Below, piece by piece: positions 9,832-18,486 of a DNA stretch of 64,000 bases. The stretch lies in assembly GCA_009859145.1 (NCBI GenBank), contig VRVR01000038.1, forward strand, positions 62,001 through 126,000, written 5' to 3'. This DNA is from Andalucia godoyi. Taxonomy: Eukaryota > Discoba > Jakobea > Jakobida > Andaluciidae. The notes beneath the pieces are model-generated. The model searched no databases and was not told the origin of the DNA. It worked only from the letters and a program-made list of their open reading frames with translations. The first letter of the stretch is position 1. Each line of letters starts with the position of its first letter. A program made the translations under genes and the position numbers.

Positions 9832-11715
9832 ATGTCGACGGGCGGATGTGCGTGGGTGACGGATGTTCGAGAGACGATGCTTCGGGAGAAGATTGGAGAT
9901 GGGCTTGGTGCATCGGAGCCGTTGACTGTGATGCAGCTGTTTGAGAAGACAGTTGCAGACCACCCGAGTGCCCCTGCATTGTGCTACAAGCCTAATGGGA
10001 ACGGAGAAGGGTCCGAATGGAAGCAAATTGTGTTTTCCGAGTACTTGGCGCTTGTTCGGCAGGTTGCTCGAGGACTGATTTCGCTGGGTGTTGAGCGATT
10101 CGATGCAGTCTCGATCCTTGCTTCGAACTCGTATCAGTGGTTCGTTGCGAATTACGCTGCGATTTACGCAGGTGCTATTGCAACTGGGATCTACATCACC
10201 AACGGATCCGACGCTGCATCGTTTATTGCACGGCACTCGGAATCCTCCGTCGTCATCGTGGACAGCGAGGCACAGCTCAGCAAGTTTGCAAACCACGAAC
10301 TGCCCAAGGTCCGTGCGTTTGTTTGTTGGCAGCCGGGCTTCAGCTCTCGGAAAATGCCGTCTGGAGTGACCGTGTATTCCTGGGAAGACCTGCTTGCGAT
10401 TGGATCGGACCAAGTCCAAGAAGACGGCCAGTATCGCCACCAGGCTCTCGCACGACAGCTGGAAGAACGCGTGGCATCCCAGACTCCTGGCCATTGCTGT
10501 ACTCTGATCTACACATCCGGAACTACAGGGACAGCAAAGGGTGTGATGATTTCCCATGATAACGTCACGTTTACGGCGCGTGCACTGGTGGAAACCATTG
10601 GGCTGAAGCCGGAAGACCGCGTTGTCTCGTATCTGCCACTGTCCCACATTGCTGCCCAGATCTTGGACATGCATGGTAGCATGGCTTCCGGTTGCAGTAT
10701 CTGGTTCGCACGGCCAGATGCGCTTCGTGGAACCTTGGTCGTCACATTGAACGAAGTTCATCCGACGGTTTTCTTGGGAGTTCCGCGTGTTTGGGAGCGA
10801 TTCCACGAGACGTTTCGTAATATTCCTGGAATCTCCGGTGCCATTGTGCGATCGAAACTGGGTCTTGACAAGTGCCGTCTTGAATTCACTTCCGCAGCAC
10901 CAATTGCCAGAGAAACTCTTCTATGGTTTGCCTCGATCAACATTTCGCTTCTCGAGATTTTCGGGATGTCCGAGCTCACGGGCCCTGCAACGTTCTCGCT
11001 GCTGACTGGGAACCAGTACAAGCTTGGAACCTGCGGCGTGCCGATGTGCGGCACAGAAATCAAGATTGCAGAACCGGTGGACGCGGACGGCATCGGAGAA
11101 ATTGTGTTTCGGGGACGCCATGTGTTCATGGGATACTTTAAGAACCCAGAGGATACGTCAGCGATGATCGATGCAGATGGATATGCGCATTCAGGGGATC
11201 TTGGCGCGTTCGAGGACTCCAAGTTGGTGATTCGTGGCCGCCTGAAGGAACTGATCATCACTGCGGGAGGCGAGAATGTCGCGCCTGTGTTTGTTGAACA
11301 CCTCATCAAGGAGGCTTTGCCACAGCTTGTCGCAAACTGCATGGTTATTGGTGACCGACGAAAATTCATAAGTGCCGTCATGACGCTAAGGACGGTCCCG
11401 GATGCTGCCACCGGACAGCCAACGAAAACGCTGATTCCGCAGATTGTTTCCATCCTCGAAGCTGCGGGAAGTTGCTCCAAGACTTCGACCGAAGCTGCGA
11501 CAGACCCAGTGGTCCTGCGACTGGTTCAGCAAGGTGTCGATTCTGCAAACCTAAAGGCTGTGTCCCAAGCGCAGCAGATCAAAAAGTTTGCGATCCTCGA
11601 AAATGATTTCTCGATCGGAGGAGGTGAGCTGACCCCTACCATGAAGCTCAAGCGGAAGGTCGTTGCTGAAAGGTACGCAGCTCTGATCGACTCCATGTAT
11701 CTTACCGTCGAATGA
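9832..11715 (+). CDS. Long-chain acyl-CoA synthetase, bubblegum (ACSBG) type
   Basis: 627 residues from the ATG at 9832 (MSTGGCAWVTD). It activates fatty acids to acyl-CoA through an acyl-adenylate. The AMP-binding motif LIYTSGTTGTAKGVM is near residue 224, a second core motif is FGMSELTGPATFS, and the hinge GRLKELIITAGGENV is near residue 468. The ITAGGENVAP wording and the early segment WFVANYAAIYAGAIATGIY are characteristic of the ACSBG branch rather than the ACSL1 branch. No clear signal peptide or membrane helix is seen. An upstream TTG-started extension is not credible as coding. Confidence 0.9.
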   Translation: MSTGGCAWVTDVRETMLREKIGDGLGASEPLTVMQLFEKTVADHPSAPALCYKPNGNGEGSEWKQIVFSEYLALVRQVARGLISLGVERFDAVSILASNSYQWFVANYAAIYAGAIATGIYITNGSDAASFIARHSESSVVIVDSEAQLSKFANHELPKVRAFVCWQPGFSSRKMPSGVTVYSWEDLLAIGSDQVQEDGQYRHQALARQLEERVASQTPGHCCTLIYTSGTTGTAKGVMISHDNVTFTARALVETIGLKPEDRVVSYLPLSHIAAQILDMHGSMASGCSIWFARPDALRGTLVVTLNEVHPTVFLGVPRVWERFHETFRNIPGISGAIVRSKLGLDKCRLEFTSAAPIARETLLWFASINISLLEIFGMSELTGPATFSLLTGNQYKLGTCGVPMCGTEIKIAEPVDADGIGEIVFRGRHVFMGYFKNPEDTSAMIDADGYAHSGDLGAFEDSKLVIRGRLKELIITAGGENVAPVFVEHLIKEALPQLVANCMVIGDRRKFISAVMTLRTVPDAATGQPTKTLIPQIVSILEAAGSCSKTSTEAATDPVVLRLVQQGVDSANLKAVSQAQQIKKFAILENDFSIGGGELTPTMKLKRKVVAERYAALIDSMYLTVE

Positions 11716-12057
11716 TCACCTGAGATGTTTATGGTGTGAGCCCATCTGTAATGCTCTTTGTGCGTTTTTGTGGGGGGCTTGACGTGTGGCTTCATGTTTG
11801 GTGCTGGATGCTCTTGCTGCTGGATGTCATGGTGTGGTCTTTCTCGTTCGTCTGCGTTGTTGCCTCGATTCGTATTTTCGGGTTTGTTTTGTTTTGTTTT
11901 TTTTCGTTTTCGTTATTTTCCATAGTAAAATATTTTCTATTTAAAAAATTGAAAAAATACTGCTAAGAGCACCATTTATGTGTGCGTACCATTGAACAAT
12001 CAACGTACGAGCACTCTCATCGTTCATCGTTCAAAACAGAAGAAATGCACGATGATG
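11716..12057. other. Convergent intergenic region
   Basis: 3' flank of both the acyl-CoA synthetase and the phosphatase gene. T-rich and AT-rich near 11880-11960, as expected of termination and polyadenylation DNA. No gene seen. Confidence 0.5.
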
Positions 12058-13422
12058 CTAGCACCCCGAGTACGGAACATGCTGATCACGAACGAGCGTG
12101 ATGGAATCGACGACGGTGCCGTTCACTGCAACCTGCTCCCACAGCAAGGATGACGCGTTAAGAACCTCCATTCTCGAGTACCCGTAATCCTGGATGCGAA
12201 CAGCAGACCATGGCCCAAGACCTTTCGGACCGAAGCCATCGAGGTCTTCGGGACCACCACCCGATCCTGAAATGATGTGCACCATACCGTTGGGGTTCGT
12301 GTATGGGGCATTCGGATCCGAGACACACACTCTGGAATCATACACTGGGAACGATCGTTCATACGAATGTTCGTGAGCAGCAATGTACATGTCCACTCCA
12401 AAGGAGTATAAAAGCTTCTCGAGGCCGTTGCGTCCTGCTCGAAGCTTCAGAGAATCCTTTGTGCAATCTTTGTATTCGTGCAGCCCATTCCCGCTGCTTT
12501 GCACTCTCGTTCCCCCAGCATTTTGGTCGACCGTCAGCGAGATATCCGAGCAATACATTGGCCGGTGGGCATATACAATAATCCACGGACGAACAGCGCG
12601 TGAAGCTGCCGACGCAGCGTCCACGAGGTCTCTCTTCAACCACGCCATCTGGCGATCTTCAAGACCGGGATACCAAGGGTCAAAGTAAGCCTCGGACGAG
12701 AGCGAAACGAAATGCACCGGGCCGACGTTGAATGAAAAGTAAAACTCGTTCTCGGGAGCGTAATTATAAAAGCGGTGAAGGTACTGCAAGAATGCATACC
12801 CGGCTTCGTGGTTTCCGGGAGTTGACGACACCTGCATTATCGAGGTGATGGGCTCGATCATTCGAAAGAATGCATCTGCGACTCGTCCTTCGTCGTCCTG
12901 CAGATCATACCCATAGTCCCCAAGCGTCACCACCGCATCGAAGTTTCCAGACTTTGCATCATGAATCAGCATGGGCAGTGCTCGGGCATTCACAGACCCC
13001 ATGTCTCCCCAAAGCAAAATTTTTGGGTTCGGAAGTTGCGCGTGATCACCGATCGTCCGGAATGACTTGATCTCGGAAAACTCCTGCTTTCCCGCGCTAC
13101 TCACCTGATAGTATACTGTGGTACGCGCCGAGAGCCCGATCATCGCCGCTCGGACAATATTTGTTTCTCGCAACGAGCCCGGGTTCACAAACAAGCTCCA
13201 GTGCCCGACCACCGACATCGTCAGCTCACTCGGGGAGTATCCGTACTTCACAATGTGGTCGCCGAACGACAGCGTCACGTTCGCATCCACCCACGAAACA
13301 AGAACTTCTGTCGGGTCCTTTCCAAACGAAAGATGAACCTGCTCCGGAACCCCAAACACCAAACACGGTCCTAAAACACCCAGAAAAAGCAAAACTGCAC
13401 CGAGAGAACAAGAAGCTCGCAT
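12058..13422 (-). CDS. Secreted purple acid phosphatase (metallophosphoesterase)
   Basis: 454 residues from the ATG at 13422. The N-terminus is a signal peptide (about residues 1-24, GAVLLFLGVLGPCLVFG), then a fibronectin-like N-terminal domain, then the metallophosphoesterase core. The dimetal ligands are all visible: GDMG near residue 139, GDYGYD near 168, GNHE near 203, HRPMYCS near 285 and AAHEHSYER near 344. The Tyr of GDYGYD gives the Fe(III)-tyrosinate colour of purple acid phosphatases. Probably a vacuolar or secreted enzyme releasing phosphate from monoesters. Several NxS/T sites fit a glycoprotein. Confidence 0.92.
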   Translation of the reverse strand: MRASCSLGAVLLFLGVLGPCLVFGVPEQVHLSFGKDPTEVLVSWVDANVTLSFGDHIVKYGYSPSELTMSVVGHWSLFVNPGSLRETNIVRAAMIGLSARTTVYYQVSSAGKQEFSEIKSFRTIGDHAQLPNPKILLWGDMGSVNARALPMLIHDAKSGNFDAVVTLGDYGYDLQDDEGRVADAFFRMIEPITSIMQVSSTPGNHEAGYAFLQYLHRFYNYAPENEFYFSFNVGPVHFVSLSSEAYFDPWYPGLEDRQMAWLKRDLVDAASAASRAVRPWIIVYAHRPMYCSDISLTVDQNAGGTRVQSSGNGLHEYKDCTKDSLKLRAGRNGLEKLLYSFGVDMYIAAHEHSYERSFPVYDSRVCVSDPNAPYTNPNGMVHIISGSGGGPEDLDGFGPKGLGPWSAVRIQDYGYSRMEVLNASSLLWEQVAVNGTVVDSITLVRDQHVPYSGC

Positions 13423-13777
13423 CCTTTCCTTCTCTCACCACCTCTCTTGAAAACCCGCTTGATTCCCTCCTCCTTTTCCTCCTGCTTACCTTTTTCCCTT
13501 CTCGAAGCCTTAAAATCACGAGCTATGTGGAGAAAAACAAGTTGATATTCACACACACACGCACACCACATGAAAAGCAGGATTTTGAGTGGAAGAGGAG
13601 CCTCGTTCTGACACCAAAGTGCGTTTGGAATTCGCGATGGCGTTTCGCCATCTTTCACTTTTGCGTGTTTTCTTTTTTTTTCTTTTCTTTTTTGGTTTTG
13701 TTTTCTTTTTTTTTTTTTTAAATAGGAAGCGTACGAAGATCATCGTTCATGGTTGTGAAGAATCAGACAAGGGAAAA
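13423..13777. other. Divergent promoter region with poly-T tract
   Basis: Lies between the phosphatase and ZMAT2 starts. A CA repeat is at about 13551-13566 and a long T-rich tract at 13672-13719 ends in AAATAG, which could be a 5'-UTR 3' splice site or a promoter element. Confidence 0.45.
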
Positions 13778-14413
13778 ATGGGACCCCCGAAAGGAGTTGA
13801 TCTGACGAATCGCAGAAAGTTCCGCGTTGAAGATTTCGAGTCTGTGAATGTGAAACCAAACGAAGCCTTTTCCACATCGTTTGCGTCAGCATCAGTGAAG
13901 TATTCGTCGTTAAAGGGTCGGGTGGATCCGCTGGATCTCGAGTCGAATGTGGGGAAGTCGCTGTTGGTGGATGCGAGTGCGCCTGTTCATAAACAGGGAG
14001 GGTATTTCTGTGCAGTGTGCAACACGAGTACGAAAGACAGCGCGTCGTGGCTTGACCATTTGAATGGGCGCAAGCATCTGCAGAATCTCGGAATGAGCAG
14101 GAAAGTAGAACACTCGTCCGTCGATGAAGTTGCTTTGAAACTATCCGGTCCAAAACAGCACGGCCCTGCACGTCCTTCTCTGCAATGCATGACAAAACAA
14201 GACCACGCCGAACTGTCCCCTCCGCCGTCATCCACTGCCGGCGACGGGGACGGGGACGGGGACGGGGAGCGTCCGAGGAAGCTACCGAAGAGATCAAGCG
14301 GAGATGGAAGAATAGGAAAGAGCGCCGCAGTGGCCGTGCACGAGGACGCGAGCGACGATCAGATGATGGCGCAGTTTGGGTTCGGTGGGTTTGGATCGTC
14401 TCGAAAGTCATAG
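13778..14413 (+). CDS. ZMAT2: ZMAT2/Snu23-like zinc-finger protein of the U4/U6.U5 tri-snRNP
   Basis: 211 residues from the ATG at 13778 (MGPPKGVDLTNRRKFR); human ZMAT2 is about 199. The matrin-type C2H2 finger GYFCAVCNTSTKDSASWLDH then LNGRKH lies at about residues 74-101, followed by LGMSRKVE as in ZMAT2. The C-terminus MMAQFGFGGFGSSRKS matches the conserved ZMAT2 ending. The protein is a component of the spliceosomal B complex. A 60-codon upstream extension of the frame is poly-Phe/Leu from a T tract and is not coding. An intron-poor genome still needs this factor, in keeping with the introns found in this window. Confidence 0.9.
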   Translation: MGPPKGVDLTNRRKFRVEDFESVNVKPNEAFSTSFASASVKYSSLKGRVDPLDLESNVGKSLLVDASAPVHKQGGYFCAVCNTSTKDSASWLDHLNGRKHLQNLGMSRKVEHSSVDEVALKLSGPKQHGPARPSLQCMTKQDHAELSPPPSSTAGDGDGDGDGERPRKLPKRSSGDGRIGKSAAVAVHEDASDDQMMAQFGFGGFGSSRKS

Positions 14414-14708
14414 CCCAGTCTTCCTCTTTCTCTCTTCCACTTCTTCCTTCTTCTTCTTCAGCGTCGATATCCGCATTTCCTCGACATCATGCCCTGTGTG
14501 TCAACTGGCGTGCGTGAACGGCCAAAGTTCGCGGCCAGGACATCCCCAAACTCTCTTAATCGACTGTACGAGTCTGTGCAGCACTGCTTCACGAGACGAG
14601 GCATTTTTTGATTGCTTTGTTCGTCTTTTTGTTGTACAGTACTGTGGTATCAAAGTAAAAGTAGAAGAAGAAGGAAACGGGGAGAGGCGGAAAGAGCAGA
14701 AATAAAGA

Positions 14709-16562
14709 ATGAGTGAAGCGATGATCATCGACGAAGAAGCCACGACTTCCATGGCTTCCTTGCCGCGTTCTCTCGACGATCTCCGCGTTTTTATTCAAAA
14801 AATTCATGTTTTGAACGCTGATATTTATGCACTTAAAAAACAGCAACATCAACAGCAGCGGCAGCATGAAGATACGTCGTCGTCGTCCTCGTTATGGGCA
14901 GAGCAGTTGAAGAGTCTTGAGCTGGACTCTGTTGTTCTTCATGCAGAACTTCGCACCGTATTTCAGACCATTTGGGTATCTTTCGGCCCGTCGTTCTTTT
15001 CCATGCAGAATCATGAAGAAAAATCGCTCCGAATTGATGCGGAAATCCGCCGGCGAAAGTCTCTGGATTCCAATCGATATGCTTTACAATGCAAGCTCCA
15101 CGAATTGCAGACGATGGCGCTCAAGCTAGCGTCGAAGACATCCGATACGGACATTGTCTCCCTCTCTGAATTGCAAAAAATGGGTGTTTTGATCGATGGA
15201 TTGAGTGCAGAGGCCGTGTTTTCAAGGCAGGCGGAAGCAGAGTTCGAGCTGCGCAAGGCCACCATGAGCAAACTCGAAGATCTGCGGTTGCGCATCCGGC
15301 TAGTTCAGGATGATTCTGCGAAAATGAGCTCGGTGCTTGACGGCATGTCCGCGTATTTCCAAAGAATTCATGCTGCTGCGCTTCCTTTGCATACTGCGCT
15401 GTTCTCAATCCCCTCGTTCCAGCAATCCGTCTATTCCTCACAAATGACACTTGTCCAGAGCTTGCCTCGGCCGTTGTACACGCTCTATTTTGATGCATGG
15501 AACACCGCGGAACAGCAGAAACGCGACAAGGGTGCCGCTGATTTTTTGCTAAGTGTCCAAGGCGAATTGGACGCTGCCATTCGCTTCAACCAAACAAGCG
15601 GAAATGGAAACGGGAATGGAACGAGGAATGGACTGCAGCAGCAGCAACAGCAAGAACAACACCCATTGTCGTTGGCGATCCAGTTCAAAAATGCGGTTGT
15701 TACGGTTAGTCTTTTTGTCCAATCAGGGAAAGTTGGCATCAAAGTAGGGTCGGTAGGCACAGCGTCGAATGTTCCGCTCCACGTTTTTGACGAGCTGTTC
15801 TTCTCAGGGGATCATGGACTCGTTGTGGGCGACGCTGTGGTGTATGAATGGGTGCAGAAGATTGCAAAAGTGAACTTGGAAGAACCGGTCAGCCCCGAGA
15901 ACTTCCGGCCGCAAATGATGGTGCAAGGCAGGACTGATATGACGTTTTCAAACTTTATCCGTGTTGCGCAGCTGCGATTCGCGTCGTTTGCGTCGTTTTC
16001 AAGAATGGTGGATGATTTGGCAGCACGGCGGCTTCCGAACCGCGATCGCTGGGAGTATCCTCGAGACGGCGTTGTTTCTGCCTTTGAGTTTCGTGGCAGT
16101 CATGGTCAGCAAAGCAGCCACAGCTACAAGCCCTCGTTTGCACCGCCTGAAATTGCGAAGCTGACCCTCAAAGTCAGAGACTGCTCCGTGGATCTGCAGC
16201 TCTCACTCTATGCATCTTATCCATTCACGCAGCCGCTCATCACTGCGCTCGAAACGCATGTTGCAAATGCCGGTCTGACACTCTCCTCGCTGCGATCGAT
16301 AAATGTCAGCGAACTGTGCAAACACAACACGGAAAATCTGAATCGCGTCCTCCGAGCCCTCGACGCGGTCATTTCCTCCTCTGACGCCGACGGCCTCGAA
16401 AAGAGGCTCGATGTGATCCTGGACTATCTCAGATCGCTGTGCGAGTTCATTCAAAACCCAGTCGCTCGATCCGCAGTCACCTCTCTTTCTTCCTCCTCGG
16501 CTCTGGCCAATCGCGTAGTTATCACCTTGCCGCCCGCAGCCTCCCTCCCTGGTCCATACTGA
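14709..16562 (+). CDS. THOC5: THO complex subunit 5 (THOC5)
   Basis: 617 residues from the ATG at 14709. THO couples transcription elongation to mRNA export. Family landmarks: the helical N-terminal half, LPRPLYTLYFDAW, then HPLSLAIQFKNAVVTVSL, SGDHG, YEWVQKIAKVNLEEP, the QLRFASFASFSRMVDDL segment followed by RRLP, and the beta-rich C-terminal half. Order and spacing match THOC5. Gln- and Asn/Gly-rich inserts occur (a QQQQQQ run near 15640). The assignment rests on pattern agreement over the whole length rather than one signature motif. Confidence 0.78.
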   Translation: MSEAMIIDEEATTSMASLPRSLDDLRVFIQKIHVLNADIYALKKQQHQQQRQHEDTSSSSSLWAEQLKSLELDSVVLHAELRTVFQTIWVSFGPSFFSMQNHEEKSLRIDAEIRRRKSLDSNRYALQCKLHELQTMALKLASKTSDTDIVSLSELQKMGVLIDGLSAEAVFSRQAEAEFELRKATMSKLEDLRLRIRLVQDDSAKMSSVLDGMSAYFQRIHAAALPLHTALFSIPSFQQSVYSSQMTLVQSLPRPLYTLYFDAWNTAEQQKRDKGAADFLLSVQGELDAAIRFNQTSGNGNGNGTRNGLQQQQQQEQHPLSLAIQFKNAVVTVSLFVQSGKVGIKVGSVGTASNVPLHVFDELFFSGDHGLVVGDAVVYEWVQKIAKVNLEEPVSPENFRPQMMVQGRTDMTFSNFIRVAQLRFASFASFSRMVDDLAARRLPNRDRWEYPRDGVVSAFEFRGSHGQQSSHSYKPSFAPPEIAKLTLKVRDCSVDLQLSLYASYPFTQPLITALETHVANAGLTLSSLRSINVSELCKHNTENLNRVLRALDAVISSSDADGLEKRLDVILDYLRSLCEFIQNPVARSAVTSLSSSSALANRVVITLPPAASLPGPY

Positions 16563-16732
16563 TCCTCCCCCCATCATCGTCTGAGACCTGAGCACTGTAT
16601 GGTCGGTCCAAGTGTGGAAGAAGAAGTGAAAGTAAATCGTGTAAAGAACATTGACGCCTACATTGCACGCTAACCACGAATGATCATCGCCGATCACCCA
16701 TAATCAATGTTGCGACCCAACAAAATGCATGG

Positions 16733-17470
16733 CATTGATTGGGAACGGGATAGGCCCCAACACGCCCCTCGGCATGAGAGACGTTCCTAAGATAGATGTA
16801 GATGTTGCGCGCGCCGTTCCAATCGCGGTGGATCGTGCATTTGCACGACGGGCAACAAAACACACCTTGCCTCCATACACCTTGCGATGCATTTCCCCCC
16901 GCAACGGCTGCACGCTTTAGATGTGCACTCCTCCGTCACAAGTCACAATCGACACCTGCCGTCCCCGCGAATTAGCACGGTTTTTGCAGAGCAGCCGCTG
17001 TTGGAATTGATGACGGCCCCCATGTCAACATCTGCCGCGCAGTTGTCGCCTTGGTGATCTTCGAAGACAGGGATCCAGCGCAATCACGCGCTTGACAAGC
17101 GGCTGTGGGATGCAGAGGAAATGCGCGCTGTGCTGAGCCATCTTCACCTTCACTGCTTTCGCTGCGGGCTCTGTTTGCGTCTGTTTTCGGCGCTGCGCTG
17201 TCCGTTGTGGCAGGCAACGAAGCAGGTGGTGATGGCGCGTTCGACGTCTGCGCGGCAGTGCATGCGATTGGAGCCGGCGTGGATGCTGCGGATCTTTCCG
17301 CCGGCGGTGGAGACGCCATCGGTGTTGCGCAGCGTTGCGGGCGTGACGTACATGGTGCGTGGCAGTGTGTTTGTTTTACGTGCGCTTTGGGTTGCTTCAT
17401 CATATCGCAATAAGTGGTAACGGTGTTGCAGTTCGTGCCGTAAAAAATCCCCAACGACTGTAAGCAAACA
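16733..17470 (-). pseudogene. Decayed Fanzor (eukaryotic TnpB-like RNA-guided nuclease) gene
   Basis: Several minus-strand frames together retain the order of a Fanzor C-terminal half. Reading 5' to 3': HFLCIPQPLVKRVIALDP (about 17130-17070), the beta strand and RuvC-I aspartate; KITKATTARQMLTW (about 17062-17020); HQFQQRLLCKNRAN (about 17012-16970); TSKACSRCGG (about 16925-16898); and CCPSCKCTIHRDWNGARNIY (about 16858-16797), the second half of the zinc ribbon and the terminal RuvC motif. Consecutive pieces lie in different frames. For example, a run of six Gs at 16895-16900 shifts the zinc ribbon. The segment between RuvC-I and the following helix is missing. The gene cannot make a full protein. 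Confidence 0.82.
16740..16775 (-). ncRNA. Remnant of a Fanzor guide-RNA (omegaRNA/reRNA) scaffold
   Basis: Immediately 3' of the Fanzor remnant. About 30 of 36 bases match the same place in the two 563-bp elements (GGCGTGTTGGGG then CTATCCC on the minus strand). A small hairpin, ATGCC-GAGG-GGCGT, keeps its pairing. Transcription is not shown. Confidence 0.4.
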
Positions 17471-17790
17471 AGAAACCCCTAACGACGGGCAACTGCGAAG
17501 AAGGCGTGTCAGTCAGTCGTCAGCCCATGACATCCCCCAATGACATTATCCAATTTGTCGTTGTTGACCACCATCCGTATAGCAACTGTGCATTTTTCTC
17601 ACCGAAAGCATCAAAAAGACGTGATCATTCGGCCCATCCTTTCTCCGTCTTTTCCGTCTTTCCGTCTTTTCGACCTTCTCTTCTTTTCTTCTTATTGACA
17701 TTCTTCCTTTTCGTATTGTTTTTTATTTCCTTCTTTTTTTTTTTCACACTCTTATTCTGACTCTATCCGACATTTGCGTAGAAGGTAAAC
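17471..17790. other. 5' region of the Rac gene
   Basis: No gene recognised. A strongly pyrimidine-rich stretch (17640-17750) precedes the Rac ATG, probably part of its promoter or 5' UTR. Confidence 0.45.
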
Positions 17791-18360
17791 ATGGACTCGA
17801 TCAAGTGTGTGACGGTAGGAGACGGTGCGGTGGGTAAGACATGTATGCTTATTTCGTATGCAAACAACCAGTTTCCGGAGGACTATGTCCCGACGGTGTT
17901 TGACAACTACACTGCGAATGTGATGGTTGATAGCCAGGCAATTTCGCTGGGACTGTGGGATACTGCGGGCCAGGAAGACTATGATCGTCTGCGTCCGCTT
18001 GCGTATCCTGGAACGGACATTTTCATTGTGTGCTTTTCGCTTGTTGCGCCTGCTTCGCTTAAAAACGTAGAGACAAAGTGGTGGCCGGAGCTCAAGCATA
18101 ATGCAGCAGATACCCCAATTGTGCTCGTTGGACTTAAGCTCGATCTCCGCAACGACGAGGCGTTCTGCAGAGAAAAGGGACTCACTCGCATCTCCAAGGA
18201 AGAGGGCCAGAGGATGGCCGACAAGCTCGGTGCCGCTGCATACGTGGAATGTTCAGCCAAGACGCAGGAGGGGCTCAAGGAGGCATTCGACAAGACCATT
18301 CAAGTCGTGCTCCACCCACCAAAGCAACAGAAGAAGAAGAAGGGATGCATGATTCTGTAA
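17791..18360 (+). CDS. Rho-family small GTPase, Rac type
   Basis: 189 residues. G1 GDGAVGKT (residues 10-17), effector loop YVPTVFDNY (32-40), [17 protein letters not shown] (57-73) and SAK (G5) are intact and specify Rac. A polybasic KKKKK stretch precedes the CAAX box CMIL (186-189), whose final Leu predicts geranylgeranylation and plasma-membrane targeting. The protein should control actin, phagocytosis and cell movement. Odd feature: the G4 motif, TKLD in Rac, reads LKLD here (residues 115-118), replacing the near-invariant Thr with Leu. The base-contacting Lys and Asp are kept, so binding of guanine is still likely. Confidence 0.95.
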   Translation: MDSIKCVTVGDGAVGKTCMLISYANNQFPEDYVPTVFDNYTANVMVDSQAISLGLWDTAGQEDYDRLRPLAYPGTDIFIVCFSLVAPASLKNVETKWWPELKHNAADTPIVLVGLKLDLRNDEAFCREKGLTRISKEEGQRMADKLGAAAYVECSAKTQEGLKEAFDKTIQVVLHPPKQQKKKKGCMIL

Positions 18361-18486
18361 GTACGACGTGACAATGATCCTGATGACGATGATATAAAGT
18401 AGCAAATTTGATGTTGAAAAGGAAGAAGAGTACTGCTGGATTTTATTCAAATATTCGTTGTTTGTGTGTTGTGTTTTGTCTTTTGG

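Noticed and set aside
13589-13777. N-terminal extension of ZMAT2 containing a hydrophobic helix
   Set aside because: The hydrophobicity comes from a poly-T tract; the family start is just before NRRKFR.
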